The notes: a model not told the origin generated them from the sequence alone. A DNA stretch of 64,000 nt from Candidatus Rhodoblastus alkanivorans (GCF_022760755.1 NZ_JAIVFP010000001.1:265501-329500), one strand, 5' to 3'; counted from the stretch's first letter, positions 19,802 to 29,560 are shown. A program made the numbers and translations.

Positions 19802-20044
19802 TTGACCTGTCGAAGCCTTATCAAGACGGCGCTGCTGGCCGCCGCCCTGTCGGGCGCGCTCCTGCTCGAAGGATGCGGCCGGCGCGGCCCGCCGGTTCCC
19901 GTCGACTCCGCCGCCGCGCAGAAGACTGGCGAGGGCGCCAATGCGACGGCGCAGCCCCACCAGAAACTGCCGACCGGCCTCGATCCCTATTCGCTGAAGG
20001 CCGGAGCGCGCAAGACGCCCACGCCCTTCGACTTTCTCCTCTAA
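19802..20044 (+). CDS. small LptM/YifL-like lipoprotein
   Basis: 80-residue predicted lipoprotein between argH and lysA, the usual place of this family. Signal sequence SLIKTALLAAALSGALLLEG, then the lipidated Cys at position 25, followed by GRRGPPVP, the hallmark of LptM-like proteins. In E. coli LptM helps LptD assembly; that role here is inference. A TTG start at 19802 is chosen because GGGAG lies 7 nt before it and it yields a clean signal peptide. An in-frame ATG at 19763 would add 13 residues ahead. Confidence 0.8.
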   Translation: MTCRSLIKTALLAAALSGALLLEGCGRRGPPVPVDSAAAQKTGEGANATAQPHQKLPTGLDPYSLKAGARKTPTPFDFLL

Positions 20045-20052
20045 GGCCCGGC

Positions 20053-21324
20053 ATGCATTTCTTCGATTACAGGAACGGCGTGCTGCATGCCGAGGGCGTC
20101 CCTTTGCCGGAGATGGCGAAGGCGGTCGAAACCCCGTTCTATTGTTACAGCGCGGCGACGATCCGCCGCCATTACCAGGTCTTTTCACAGGCCTTGAGCG
20201 ATTTCGACGCCCTGGTCTGTTACGCGATGAAAGCCAATTCCAACCAGGCGGTGCTGACGCTGCTCAGCCGGATGGGCGCCGGGATGGATGTCGTGTCGGA
20301 GGGCGAATTGCGGCGCGCTCGCGCCGCGGGCGTTCCCGGCGACCGCGTCACCTTTTCCGGCGTCGGCAAGACCGACCGCGAAATCGCTCTGGCGCTCGAT
20401 TACGGCATTCTTTGTTTCAATGTCGAATCCGACCCCGAATTGGAGCGCATCTCGCAAATCGCGTCGTCGCGCTGCCAGAAAGCTCGCATCGCCATTCGCG
20501 TCAATCCGGACGTGGACGCCAGAACCCACGCCAAAATCTCGACCGGCAAATCGGAAAACAAATTCGGAATTCCTATTTCCGTCGCCCGCGAGGTTTATGC
20601 GCGCGCCAGGAAACTCCCCGGCGTCGAGGTCGCCGGCGTGGACATGCATATCGGCTCGCAGATCACCGACCTCGCGCCTTTTGACGACGCCTTCGCTATT
20701 CTGGCTGATTTCGTGCGGGAATTGCGGGCCGAAGGACACCCCATCGGCCATGTCGATCTCGGCGGCGGCCTTGGCATACCCTATTCCGAACGCGACAATC
20801 CGGAAAGCTATCGGCCTGAACTCTATGCCGAAATCGTTCGCCGCCACATCAAGCCGCTTGGCGCGAGGCTTATTTTCGAACCAGGCCGGCTGATCGTCGG
20901 CAATGCCGGAATTCTCGTGACCCGCGTCATTTATGTGAAACATGGCGCGGCGAAGAATTTCATCATCGTTGACGCCGCGATGAACGATCTCGTCCGGCCG
21001 ACGCTTTATGAAGCCCATCACGATATTTTCCCGGTGGTCGCGCCCGGCGACGGCTCTGAGCGCATCAAGGCCGATCTCGTCGGGCCTGTCTGCGAGACCG
21101 GAGATTTCCTCGCACGAAGCCGCGATTTGCCTGAACCCCGGCCCGGCGACCTGCTGGCGGTCATGTCCGCTGGCGCCTATGGCGCCGTCCAGGCCGGCAC
21201 CTATAATTCCCGGCTCCTGGTTCCAGAGCTTCTCGTCGATGGCGACCGCCATGCGGTGATCCGGCCGCGCGGCGATTACGAGAGTTTGATCGGCCTCGAC
21301 AAAGTTCCGCCCTGGTTGACATGA
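20053..21324 (+). CDS. lysA: diaminopimelate decarboxylase
   Basis: PLP enzyme making L-lysine from meso-diaminopimelate (423 residues). The PLP lysine is in CYAMKANSN near residue 60. HIGSQITD binds the cofactor phosphate region, GGGLGIPY follows, and GPVCETGDFLA carries the catalytic Cys-Glu from the partner subunit. The frame is open upstream, but MHFFDYRNGVLHAEGVPLP at 20053 matches family starts, 8 nt after the lipoprotein stop. Confidence 0.96.
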   Translation: MHFFDYRNGVLHAEGVPLPEMAKAVETPFYCYSAATIRRHYQVFSQALSDFDALVCYAMKANSNQAVLTLLSRMGAGMDVVSEGELRRARAAGVPGDRVTFSGVGKTDREIALALDYGILCFNVESDPELERISQIASSRCQKARIAIRVNPDVDARTHAKISTGKSENKFGIPISVAREVYARARKLPGVEVAGVDMHIGSQITDLAPFDDAFAILADFVRELRAEGHPIGHVDLGGGLGIPYSERDNPESYRPELYAEIVRRHIKPLGARLIFEPGRLIVGNAGILVTRVIYVKHGAAKNFIIVDAAMNDLVRPTLYEAHHDIFPVVAPGDGSERIKADLVGPVCETGDFLARSRDLPEPRPGDLLAVMSAGAYGAVQAGTYNSRLLVPELLVDGDRHAVIRPRGDYESLIGLDKVPPWLT

Positions 21325-21343
21325 AGTCTCCCTTCGGCGCGAA

Positions 21344-23884
21344 ATGATTGCGGGCAAATCGAGGCGCCGCAGAGTGAAGCAATATCTATTGGGTTGGCGA
21401 GAGGCGGTCCGCGCCCGGATCGCGGATTGGCGAAGGGCGCGACCGCGCCGCCTTACTGTTCTTGCCTGGGGCGCGATCGCTTTCGAGCGTTTCCTCCGCG
21501 CTTTTTTTCCGGTCCTCATCGTCGTTGCATTTTTTGTGGCGCTGAGCTGGACAGGAATCTGGCTTGGCGCGCCCTCCTTTCTTCGCATTCTCGGGGTTTC
21601 GGCTCTGATCGGCGCACTGGTCGCCTCGCTGATCGGCCTGCGCGCCTTTGTCTGGCCCAGGGCCGGCGAGGCCCGCGACGCGCTCGACGCGGGGGATCCC
21701 ACCGCGCCCGCCGCCGCTCTGGCAGACAATTTGGCGAACAGCGGCGACCCCCAGACGCAAAGCCTTTGGCGCCTTCATCAGCGCCGCGCCGAAAAACGCG
21801 CGGCTCGGCTTCGGCTTGTCTTGCCCGCGCCTCGACTTTGGTCGGCCGACCCTTACGCCATAGGCGCCCTTGCCGTCCTGGCGCTTTTTGCGACGGGACT
21901 GCTTGCCGGACCGGAAAAATACGCCCGTGTCGCCGCCGCCTTTGACTGGCGGTGGCGTCCTGCACATAGCGCCCCTTCGCGCATTGACGCCTGGATCGAT
22001 CCGCCGCCCTATACCGGCAGGCCGCCGATCGTCCTTCCGCTGAGAACCAAAAGCGAGGGCGGCGGCGCAATTTCCGCGCCTGTCGGCTCGTCGATCATCA
22101 TCCGCGCCGTCAACGCCGGCGATCTTCGCATCGTCGCCCAAGGCGGCGTCGAAGCCGCAAAGCCCGCAGCGACCCACGACGCCGCGTCCAAGGATCGACG
22201 TTTCCTGCTGCGCGGCGACGGGCGCTTGAGCCTTGGTCTTGGCGCAGGCGAAATCGCGAGCCTGGCTCTCAAGGCCATTCCCGACCTCCCACCGAAGATC
22301 ACGCCGATCGCCGCGCCGAAGACCAATCTTCGCGGTTCGTTCGAGTTGCGGTATCGCATCGAGGACGACTATGGCGCGCATGACGCGGAGCTTTCCGCGA
22401 AACTGGTTTCGGGCCAAACCTCTCTGAACGCCCATCCGCTCGTACAACCGCCAAAAGGGTCGCTCGAATTGCCGACAGGGCCCGGCGCGTTGGGCGAGGG
22501 CGCGACCATCGTCGATTGGAGCGACAGTCCCTATGCCGGCGCTCGCGTCGATTTGACTTTGGCGGTTCACGACGACGCCGGCAATGAAGGTCGCGCCACC
22601 ATCAAGAATTACGTCCTGCCCGGAAAGATTTTCAGGAATCCGCTCGCGCTCGCCCTAGTGGAACAAAGACGAATCCTCGCCCTTGACGCTTGGCAAAGGG
22701 ACAGAGTGCTGACGGCCATCGACGCGCTGACGATGTCGCCGGAGCTTTTCATGCCCAATCTGGGCGTCTATCTCGGGCTTCGCTTCGCGCATGATTCGCT
22801 TCGTCACGCCCGCAACGACGCCGATCTCACGGCCGTCGTCGACCTGCTTTGGAATATGGCCCTGCGGATCGAGGAAGGCGACGTTCCGCAGGCCGAACGC
22901 GACCTGAAGGCGGCCGAACAGGCCCTGCGCGACGCCCTCAAGAAGGGCGCCTCGCAGCAGGAAATCGCGCGACTGACGGAACAATTGCAGAAGGCGCTCG
23001 ATCGCTATCTCGCCGCGATGCAGGAAAGGGCCGCCAAGCAAAGCAAAGCGGACGAAATGACGCCCGGCGACCAACGTTTGGTGACGCCGAAGGATTTCAA
23101 ATCCATGCTCGACCAGATGGCGGAAGCGGCCCGCCAGGGCGACAAGGACGCCGCCATGCGGATGCTCGATCGCCTCCAGGATATGCTCGAAAATCTCCGC
23201 GAGGCGCGGCAATCCAAAGGCGCGAGCGAAGCCGCGCGCAACCGCCGGATGATGCGCGATATCGATAATATGATGCGCGAACAGCAAAAGCTGCGCGACG
23301 ACACTTATGCGCGCGATCGCGAAAACGACGGGCAATCGGATTCTCAGGAGCGCGGCGAAAAGCCCGCGAGCCCGGAACGGCAGGGCGAGACGTCTCAGGG
23401 GCAAAATGACCAGGCTCTTCAAAACGAACTCGCGCGACGTCAGGAACGCTTGCGTGAAAAACTCGATTCGCTCAGGGGGCAGGCGGAAGGCGCTGCGCGT
23501 GGGAAATCGAAGGGCTTGGCCGAGGCCGCTGAGGCGATGCGTCAGGCCGAGAACGCCCTGAAGAACGGAGACGCCGCTTCCGCTACGGGCGCACAGGGGC
23601 GCGCGTTGGAGGGCCTGCGCAAGGGCGCCGCCGAAGCCGCCGCCGCGCAGGGCGAGGGCAACGGCCAGGGCGATGGCCAGGAGGCGGGTCAAAAAAATGG
23701 GCAGGGGTTCAAGGGGCGCAACAGCGAAGGACGTTTCGGCAGTGCTAACAGACAGAACAATGTCGACGCGACCACCGCGCAAAGAGCGAGGAAAGTTCTG
23801 GAGGAACTTCGTCGGCGCCTGTCAGATCCCAACCGCGCCCGCGAAGAACTCGATTATCTCGAACGCTTGATCAGACCCGACTAG
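21344..23884 (+). CDS. TIGR02302/DUF4175 family membrane protein
   Basis: 846-residue protein of a family found in Alphaproteobacteria and usually next to lysA; its function is unknown. Two hydrophobic segments lie near residues 45-90 (FPVLIVVAFFVALSW and FLRILGVSALIGALVASLIG), and a third near 170-190. A long soluble part follows with an Ig-like stretch. The C-terminal third (about 520-830) is coiled-coil and very rich in Gln, Arg, Asp and Glu, with a Gly/Gln-rich linker such as GEGNGQGDGQEAGQ. It is probably inner-membrane anchored with a large exposed domain. It starts 19 nt after the lysA stop. Confidence 0.85.
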   Translation: MIAGKSRRRRVKQYLLGWREAVRARIADWRRARPRRLTVLAWGAIAFERFLRAFFPVLIVVAFFVALSWTGIWLGAPSFLRILGVSALIGALVASLIGLRAFVWPRAGEARDALDAGDPTAPAAALADNLANSGDPQTQSLWRLHQRRAEKRAARLRLVLPAPRLWSADPYAIGALAVLALFATGLLAGPEKYARVAAAFDWRWRPAHSAPSRIDAWIDPPPYTGRPPIVLPLRTKSEGGGAISAPVGSSIIIRAVNAGDLRIVAQGGVEAAKPAATHDAASKDRRFLLRGDGRLSLGLGAGEIASLALKAIPDLPPKITPIAAPKTNLRGSFELRYRIEDDYGAHDAELSAKLVSGQTSLNAHPLVQPPKGSLELPTGPGALGEGATIVDWSDSPYAGARVDLTLAVHDDAGNEGRATIKNYVLPGKIFRNPLALALVEQRRILALDAWQRDRVLTAIDALTMSPELFMPNLGVYLGLRFAHDSLRHARNDADLTAVVDLLWNMALRIEEGDVPQAERDLKAAEQALRDALKKGASQQEIARLTEQLQKALDRYLAAMQERAAKQSKADEMTPGDQRLVTPKDFKSMLDQMAEAARQGDKDAAMRMLDRLQDMLENLREARQSKGASEAARNRRMMRDIDNMMREQQKLRDDTYARDRENDGQSDSQERGEKPASPERQGETSQGQNDQALQNELARRQERLREKLDSLRGQAEGAARGKSKGLAEAAEAMRQAENALKNGDAASATGAQGRALEGLRKGAAEAAAAQGEGNGQGDGQEAGQKNGQGFKGRNSEGRFGSANRQNNVDATTAQRARKVLEELRRRLSDPNRAREELDYLERLIRPD

Positions 23885-24006
23885 AGAGTCCCAATCCGGT
23901 TGATTCGGATCGGAGCTCTCGTTTTTTGACGCGTTTTCTTCACGCGAACCGGTGGCCATTTCGCTTGAAAACGCTCTCAGCCCGGCCGCAACAGGATTAC
24001 GAGGGA

Positions 24007-24195
24007 ATGGGCAATATTTCCAATTTACTTCCCGCCGCGGCTTTCGCTGCTGTCGCGCTGGTGCTGCTGATGGGACTGGCCAATATGCTGCGCGGCGGCA
24101 GCCCCAATCTGTCGCAGACGCTGATGCGCTGGCGCGTGGGGCTGCAATTGGTAGCTCTCATCGTCATCATGACCGTTCTGTTCCTACGCCGATGA
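24007..24195 (+). CDS. twin-transmembrane HIG1-domain-like protein
   Basis: 62-residue membrane protein with two helices (about 5-25 and 42-60) joined by the conserved loop MLRGGSPNLSQTLMRWRVGLQ. This matches the small twin-transmembrane/HIG1 proteins of Alphaproteobacteria. Those resemble respiratory-complex accessory proteins, but no function is shown here. The frame is open further upstream; MGNISNLLP is chosen from family length. It precedes the cobalamin adenosyltransferase by 22 nt. Confidence 0.82.
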   Translation: MGNISNLLPAAAFAAVALVLLMGLANMLRGGSPNLSQTLMRWRVGLQLVALIVIMTVLFLRR

Positions 24196-24217
24196 AATCC
24201 CGCGAATAGAAGCTCAC

Positions 24218-24793
24218 ATGGTCAAACTGAACAAAATCTACACGAAAACCGGAGACGACGGCTCGACAGGCCTCGCGAATGGCGAGAGGCGCCCTAAGAG
24301 CGACGCCCGGGTCGAGGCTTACGGCGATGTGGACGAGGCCAATTCCGCGATTGGCCTCGCGCGATTGTCCACGGCCGACATGCCCGAACTCGACGCGATG
24401 CTGGAGCGCGTACAGAACGATCTGTTCGATCTGGGCGCCGACCTCGCGACGCCGCCTTCCGACCGGCCGCTCGGCTATGAGCCGCTGCGAATCGTCGCGT
24501 CCCAAGTCGCCAGGCTTGAAGACGAAATCGATGCACTGAACGTCCGGCTGAGCCCGCTGCGCTCGTTCGTTCTGCCGGGTGGATCGCCCGCATCCGCCGC
24601 GCTGCACCTCGCGCGCGCGATCTCGCGGCGGGCCGAACGACGAATGGTCGCGCTGGCGGCGGCGGGCGAAATCGTCAGCCCGCCCGCTTTGCAATTCATC
24701 AATCGTCTGTCGGATTTTCTTTTCGTCGCCGCACGCGTCGCCAATCGAGACGGCGCCGATGACGTGCTCTGGAAACCGGGCCAGAATCGATAG
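24218..24793 (+). CDS. cob(I)alamin adenosyltransferase, PduO type
   Basis: ATP:cob(I)alamin adenosyltransferase that makes adenosylcobalamin. The 191-residue helical-bundle protein has the N-terminal ATP loop KIYTKTGDDGSTGLANGERR, then VEAYGDVDEANSAIGLAR, RSFVLPGGSPASAALHLARAISRRAERR and the final INRLSDFLFVAARVAN, all PduO/MMAB signatures. It shares an operon with the upstream twin-membrane protein and lies ahead of etfBA, an order seen in Rhizobiales. A likely client is methylmalonyl-CoA mutase, which is not in this window. Confidence 0.94.
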   Translation: MVKLNKIYTKTGDDGSTGLANGERRPKSDARVEAYGDVDEANSAIGLARLSTADMPELDAMLERVQNDLFDLGADLATPPSDRPLGYEPLRIVASQVARLEDEIDALNVRLSPLRSFVLPGGSPASAALHLARAISRRAERRMVALAAAGEIVSPPALQFINRLSDFLFVAARVANRDGADDVLWKPGQNR

Positions 24794-25063
24794 GTCCCTG
24801 GCGACGTCGGCCGATCATCGATAGCCACTTGACAGCGCCGGCGCGGCGATGGCGTTGACTTGCTATAACGCGGCGATTACCAGTTGGTTCAACTGTTTCC
24901 CTTCGCCGGAAGCCGCCCCCAGACGCAGGTTTCAGGCGATCATAGGAAGAAGAAGACCCGCTTATCCCGCTTGGAAGCTTGAGCAAACGAAGACCGAAAT
25001 CGTCGCAAGTTTAAGCCTGTTCCCGCGCGCTGAGCGGAAAGAGGCTCCTGGAGGTTGAAACCG

Positions 25064-25810
25064 ATGAAAATTCTTGTGCCCGTGAAGCGGGTTGTTGATT
25101 ACAATGTGAAGATCAGAGTGAAGACGGATGGGTCCGGCGTTGAGCTGGCCAATGTGAAGATGTCGATGAACCCATTCGACGAGATCGCCGTCGAAGAAGC
25201 GCTTCGTCTGAAGGAAGCCGGCAAAGCGACCGAAATCGTCGTCGTCTCGATCGGCCCGCAGCAGGCGACCGAGACGCTTCGCACCGGCCTCGCCATGGGC
25301 GCGGATCGCGGCATTCTGGTCAAGACCGATGAGGCCGTCGAGCCGCTGGCGGTCGCCAAGATTCTGAAAAGCGTCGCCGCCGAGGAAGAGCCCGGCCTGA
25401 TCATTCTCGGCAAGCAGGCGATCGACGACGATTCCAACCAGACCGGCCAGATGCTCGCAGCATTGCTCGGCTGGGGCCAAGGCACCTTCGCCTCCAAGGT
25501 CGAACTGGCCGACGGCTCGGTCGATGTCACGCGCGAGGTTGATGGCGGCTTGCAGACCGTGACCCTGAAGACGCCGGCGGTCGTGACCACCGACCTGCGC
25601 CTCAACGAGCCGCGCTACGCCTCGCTGCCCAATATCATGAAGGCCAAGAAGAAGCCGATCGCCGAAAAGACCCCGGCCGATTACGGCGTGGATGTGACGC
25701 CGCGCCTGAAGGTGCTCAAGACCACGGAGCCTCCGACCCGCAAGGCGGGCGTGAAGGTGGGCTCGGTCGCCGAGCTGGTCGCGAAATTGAAAGATGCAGG
25801 GGCGCTGTGA
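25064..25810 (+). CDS. etfB: electron transfer flavoprotein beta subunit
   Basis: ETF beta (248 residues) pairs with EtfA to pass electrons from acyl-CoA and other dehydrogenases to ETF-quinone oxidoreductase. Start [19 protein letters not shown], with the family signature around [11 protein letters not shown] and the AMP-binding [21 protein letters not shown] lies 9 nt before ATG 25064. The stop overlaps the etfA start. The 270-bp region upstream has no gene; a TGCTATAAC extended -10-like string at 24861 is the only promoter hint. Confidence 0.96.
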   Translation: MKILVPVKRVVDYNVKIRVKTDGSGVELANVKMSMNPFDEIAVEEALRLKEAGKATEIVVVSIGPQQATETLRTGLAMGADRGILVKTDEAVEPLAVAKILKSVAAEEEPGLIILGKQAIDDDSNQTGQMLAALLGWGQGTFASKVELADGSVDVTREVDGGLQTVTLKTPAVVTTDLRLNEPRYASLPNIMKAKKKPIAEKTPADYGVDVTPRLKVLKTTEPPTRKAGVKVGSVAELVAKLKDAGAL

Positions 25811-26751
25811 TGACGATTCTTCTCCTTGCCGAAGTCCACAACGGCCATCTCAACGATTCGACCGCCAAGGCCCTGACCGCGGCGAGCGCGCTCGGCGGCC
25901 CGGTGCATGTTCTGGTCGTGGGCGCGGGCGATGAAGCCGCGCAGGCGGCGGCGAAGCTCGCGGGCGTGGAAAAAGTGCTGACCGCCTCGGGCGAGGCCTT
26001 CGCGCACGGCCTGGCCGAGCCTCTGGCCGACCTGATCGTGTCGCTCGCGCCGTCCTATGACGCGATCGTCGCCCCGGCGACCTCGACCGGCAAGAACGTG
26101 CTGCCGCGCGTCGCCGCGTTGCTGGATGTCGCGCAGGTGTCGGAAATCTCCAAGGTGATTTCGCCCGACACGTTCGAGCGCCCGATCTATGCCGGCAACG
26201 CCGTGCAGACGGTGCAGGCGACGGACGCGAAGAAGGTGATCACGGTGCGGACCTCGACCTTCCCGGCGACCGGCGAGGGTGGTTCGGCGGCGATCGAAGC
26301 GATCAGCGGACCCGCCGGAGCAGGCCTGTCGTCTTTCAAGAGCGAGGCGCTCGCCGTCTCGGATCGTCCCGAACTGACATCCGCCAAAATCATCATCTCG
26401 GGCGGGCGCGCGATGCAGAACGCCGAGAACTTCAAGACCTATATCGAGCCGGTGGCCGACAAGCTGGGCGCGGCCATGGGCGCCTCGCGCGCCGCTGTCG
26501 ACGCGGGTTATGCGCCCAACGACTGGCAGGTCGGCCAAACCGGCAAGGTGGTGGCGCCGGAGCTTTACATCGCGGTGGGGATTTCCGGCGCGATCCAGCA
26601 TCTGGCCGGCATGAAGGACTCCAAGGTCATCGTCGCCATCAACAAGGACGAGGAGGCGCCGATCTTCCAGGTCGCCGATTACGGCCTCGTCGCCGATCTC
26701 TATTCCGCCTTACCGGAATTTAAGGAAGAACTCTCGAAAATCGGTCGATAG
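25810..26751 (+). CDS. etfA: electron transfer flavoprotein alpha subunit
   Basis: ETF alpha (313 residues), the FAD-binding subunit of the heterodimer. N-terminal domain [20 protein letters not shown]. The C-terminal FAD domain has [39 protein letters not shown] and [22 protein letters not shown]. The ATG at 25810 overlaps the etfB stop by one base (TGATG), so the pair is likely translationally coupled. A terminator-like hairpin follows. Confidence 0.96.
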   Translation: MTILLLAEVHNGHLNDSTAKALTAASALGGPVHVLVVGAGDEAAQAAAKLAGVEKVLTASGEAFAHGLAEPLADLIVSLAPSYDAIVAPATSTGKNVLPRVAALLDVAQVSEISKVISPDTFERPIYAGNAVQTVQATDAKKVITVRTSTFPATGEGGSAAIEAISGPAGAGLSSFKSEALAVSDRPELTSAKIIISGGRAMQNAENFKTYIEPVADKLGAAMGASRAAVDAGYAPNDWQVGQTGKVVAPELYIAVGISGAIQHLAGMKDSKVIVAINKDEEAPIFQVADYGLVADLYSALPEFKEELSKIGR

Positions 26752-26763
26752 AATAAATGCGAT

Positions 26764-26797
26764 GGCGGCGATTGTAACCTATGATCGCCGCCGTTTT
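26764..26797 (+). terminator. hairpin terminator after etfA
   Basis: Stem GGCGGCGAT / ATCGCCGCC with an 11-nt loop, followed by GTTTT. It lies between etfA and the dehydrogenase gene, so it may only attenuate read-through. Confidence 0.65.
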
Positions 26798-26820
26798 CAT
26801 GCGCCGCTCGGGAAAAGGTC

Positions 26821-27702
26821 ATGGCTTTCGAAATTCGCAAAATCGGCGTGGTCGGCGCGGGGCAGATGGGCTCCGGAATCGCGCAAGTGAGCGCGTCGGC
26901 CGGATTTGACGTCCTCATGAACGATATTTCCGAAGATCGGATTCAGGCGGCGATCTCCAGAATCGACGGAAATCTGAGCCGCCTGGTCGAACGCGACGCG
27001 ATGACGGCCGGCGACAAAGCCGCAGCTCTGAGGCGGATCAAGCCCGCCTTGACCTTCAACGATCTGGCGTCGGCCGATCTTGTGATCGAGGCGGCGACAG
27101 AGAATGAAGAGGTCAAACGGAAAATTTTGTCGGACGTTTGCTTGCCGCTCAAGCCGGGCGCGATCATTGCAACCAATACATCGTCGATTTCCATCACCCG
27201 ACTTGCTTCGACGACGAACCGGCCCGGCCGCTTCATCGGCATACATTTCATGAACCCGGTTCCACGGATGCAACTGGTGGAACTCATTCGCGGTATTGCA
27301 ACGGACGATGAAACCTTCACCGCGGCGCGCAACTATATTGAAACGCTGCACAAGACGGTGACGGTTTCCGAAGACTTCCCCGCGTTCATCGTCAACCGGA
27401 TTCTGTTGCCGATGATCAACGAAGCCATTTACACGCTCTACGAGGGCGTGGGCACGGTCGACGCCATCGACACGGCTATGCGCCTTGGCGCGAACCATCC
27501 CATGGGGCCATTGCAACTCGCCGACTTCATCGGCCTCGATACCTGCCTTTCGATCATGCAGGTCTTGCACGAAGGCCTCGCCGATTCGAAATATCGACCC
27601 TGCCCTTTGTTGGTGAAATATGTCGAGGCAGGCTGGCTCGGCCGAAAAACCCAACGCGGCTTCTACGACTATCGTAGCGGGGCGCCTATCCCGACACGAT
27701 AG
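26821..27702 (+). CDS. 3-hydroxybutyryl-CoA dehydrogenase
   Basis: Short-type 3-hydroxyacyl-CoA dehydrogenase (293 residues) that interconverts 3-hydroxybutyryl-CoA and acetoacetyl-CoA with NAD(P). N-terminal Rossmann motif IGVVGAGQMGSGIAQV, then IEAATENEEVKRKI, NTSSISITRLAS, the catalytic-His region GIHFMNPVPRMQLVELI, and EDFPAFIVNRILLPMINEA. The C-terminal part has DTCLSIMQVLHEG. It follows etfBA, as in Rhizobiales; ETF serves the partner acyl-CoA dehydrogenase step. AAAAGG precedes the ATG. Confidence 0.94.
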   Translation: MAFEIRKIGVVGAGQMGSGIAQVSASAGFDVLMNDISEDRIQAAISRIDGNLSRLVERDAMTAGDKAAALRRIKPALTFNDLASADLVIEAATENEEVKRKILSDVCLPLKPGAIIATNTSSISITRLASTTNRPGRFIGIHFMNPVPRMQLVELIRGIATDDETFTAARNYIETLHKTVTVSEDFPAFIVNRILLPMINEAIYTLYEGVGTVDAIDTAMRLGANHPMGPLQLADFIGLDTCLSIMQVLHEGLADSKYRPCPLLVKYVEAGWLGRKTQRGFYDYRSGAPIPTR

Positions 27703-27782
27703 GACGCCAGATTTTTGGAAAATGCCCGCGGCGCCTTCACAAAGGCGTCATGGCGCCTATAGATTATCCGCACCCGAAAACG

Positions 27783-27806
27783 GGCTCGCAAATCGAGTCG
27801 TTTTTT
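27783..27806 (+). terminator. Rho-independent terminator after the dehydrogenase
   Basis: Six-pair stem GGCTCG / CGAGTC (one G-T wobble), 5-nt loop, then G and six T residues. It lies 80 nt past the gene end. Confidence 0.6.
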
Positions 27807-27819
27807 CCGGAGGCGAGTT

Positions 27820-27924
27820 ATGAAGGGGCAGTTGCGGCCGAAACGCGCGCCTGGGGTTTTTCCCGGATCGGCGGTTTCGTCTGCGGATTCGGTCCCGCCC
27901 AGCAGAAAAGGGAGGTGGGCGTGA
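27820..27924 (+). CDS. possible 34-residue ORF, unsupported by homology
   Basis: In the 406-bp gap 27703-28108, an ATG at 27820 has an ideal GGAGG 6 nt upstream and opens a 34-codon frame (MKGQLRPKRAPGVFPG then Ser/Arg-rich), just after a terminator. A second, overlapping frame (about 27750-28112) ends in an ATGA overlap with the HNH gene and would encode about 120 residues. Neither resembles a family I know and neither has a clear hydrophobic or motif pattern. Treat as speculative; nothing else is visible in the gap. Confidence 0.2.
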   Translation: MKGQLRPKRAPGVFPGSAVSSADSVPPSRKGRWA

Positions 27925-28108
27925 TCGCCGCGTTTCTGCATAGTCGCCAAGAGGCGACGGATGCGGAAACGGTGGGCTTCGGCGCCGCGCCTCTCGAAAT
28001 TGCCGCTCTTTCAATATTTCTCCTGCCGGAGCGCATTGTTCGAACCCGCGCCGTGGCGACGCGCACCGTAGCAAAGATTGCCCGCGAACCGTCTTTGCGG
28101 GGCGCCCG

Positions 28109-28675
28109 ATGAACGCTCCGGTCGCCAATCTGCGCACACTCGTACTGAACGCCGACATGCAGCCGGTGAGTTGGGCGCCTCTGTCGATTTGGAGTTGGCA
28201 GGATGCGCTGGTCGCGCTGCTGAAGGGTCGCGTTTATCCCGTTGCGACCTATGAAGACGTCGTCGTGCGATCCGCCAATAAATCCTTCGAAGTCCCATCG
28301 GTCGTGGCCCTCAAGGCCTATCACCGGCGCAAGACGATCGCTTTCACGCGTTATCACGTTTTCCTGCGCGATGAGTTTACTTGCCAATATTGCGGAGAGA
28401 AGGGTCTGGCGAAAGACCTGACCTTCGACCATGTCATCCCGCGCTCCAAGGGCGGTTCAACGACCTGGTCGAATATTGTGGCCTGCTGCCAACGCGACAA
28501 TTTGCTCAAAGCCGACATGACCCCGAAACAGGCGGGAATGAAGCTGAAACGCGCGCCATTTGAGCCGACGCCCTATCAATTGGATATGATCGCGCGGCGG
28601 CTTCCTCAGGCGAACAACGAATTGCACAAGACCTGGAACGACTTTCTCTATTGGGATTCGGAATTGGAACGCTGA
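28109..28675 (+). CDS. HNH endonuclease domain protein
   Basis: 188-residue protein with an HNH/zinc-knuckle nuclease domain. CQYCGEKG, then LTFDHVIPRSKGG with the catalytic His and SNIVACCQRDN, make the beta-beta-alpha metal motif (about residues 90-135). The N-terminal 80 residues (LVLNADMQPVSWAPLSIWSW) are typical of the stand-alone HNH proteins common in Alphaproteobacteria and Cyanobacteria. There is no intein or mobile-element context, and its cellular role is unknown. It could be a repair or housekeeping nuclease. Confidence 0.88.
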   Translation: MNAPVANLRTLVLNADMQPVSWAPLSIWSWQDALVALLKGRVYPVATYEDVVVRSANKSFEVPSVVALKAYHRRKTIAFTRYHVFLRDEFTCQYCGEKGLAKDLTFDHVIPRSKGGSTTWSNIVACCQRDNLLKADMTPKQAGMKLKRAPFEPTPYQLDMIARRLPQANNELHKTWNDFLYWDSELER

Positions 28676-28848
28676 GGGCGAGGACAGGGTGGCCCAACCG
28701 CGGAATCAGTCGTCACAACGCGCCGGCCGCGCCTGGAACTTTCCTGATCGAAACCGATTGACAGCGCAACGCGGCGCGAATAACCCGACCGTCCAACGGC
28801 TATCGACCGCCCGGTCCGCTGGCGGCCGACGACAAGAGGATTCCAAAC

Positions 28849-29220
28849 GTGGCGAAACCGGAACTCGGCAGCAAACGGCAGTGTCAGAATTGCGGTGCAA
28901 AATTTTTCGATCTCAACAGGGATCCCATTCTCTGCCCGAAATGCGGGGCGACCTTCCAACCGCCCGCAGTGTCGCGTTCCGCGGCGCGCGCTGCGGCGGC
29001 CGAGGATGAAGAAACCGAATTGCCTGAATCCGCCGCCGAAATGGTGCCGCTTGAGGAAGCCGACGCCTCGGAGGACAAGGTCGCCGCTACGGTCGACGAC
29101 GAGGTCGATCTGGGCGATGACGCTGGCGACGACGACACGTTCCTCGAGGAAGAGGAAGAAGACAATGACGATGTTTCCGACCTGATCGACAGCGACATCG
29201 AGACGGACGAAGAAGGCTGA
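28849..29220 (+). CDS. TIGR02300 family zinc-ribbon/acidic protein
   Basis: 123-residue protein of the alphaproteobacterial TIGR02300 family. N-terminal KRQCQNCGAKFFDLNRDP followed by LCPKCGA gives a two-CxxC zinc ribbon (about residues 10-36). The rest is strongly acidic, with runs such as DDAGDDDTFLEEEEEDNDD. The function is unknown. GACAAGAGG lies upstream of the GTG at 28849. A clear terminator follows. Confidence 0.88.
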   Translation: MAKPELGSKRQCQNCGAKFFDLNRDPILCPKCGATFQPPAVSRSAARAAAAEDEETELPESAAEMVPLEEADASEDKVAATVDDEVDLGDDAGDDDTFLEEEEEDNDDVSDLIDSDIETDEEG

Positions 29221-29255
29221 AACGAAAGCCGTTCCATTCCGGTCCGGTTTTTCTC

Positions 29256-29288
29256 GCCCGCGTCAACGCAAGACGCGGGCGAATTTTT
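29256..29288 (+). terminator. Rho-independent terminator after TIGR02300 gene
   Basis: Perfect 9-bp stem GCCCGCGTC / GACGCGGGC, 7-nt loop, then GAATTTTT. Confidence 0.85.
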
Positions 29289-29392
29289 GCGCAGCGCCTA
29301 ACCGTCGCCCGATAGGCCTTTCGAAGACGCGACCGAGAAATCTTCTACAAATCCGGCGGTCGAAAATTTTACCGCCGCGATGCTTAAAGGGC

Positions 29393-29421
29393 TTGTACCG
29401 CCGCCGCCTTGCCGCTATACA
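29393..29421 (+). promoter_or_regulatory. sigma-70-type promoter for tRNA-Ala
   Basis: TTGTAC, 17-nt spacer, TATACA, about 64 bp upstream of the tRNA. No other gene could use it on this strand. Confidence 0.6.
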
Positions 29422-29484
29422 CCCGCCCACGCCTCGCCGCTAAGCGGTTCGTCTTCCCAATGACTTAAGAGGCGGCAAAGTTAT

Positions 29485-29560
<76 letters not shown>

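Noticed and set aside
18526-19941. 471-codon frame antisense to argH
   Set aside because: Shadow of argH; no promoter, start context or motif.
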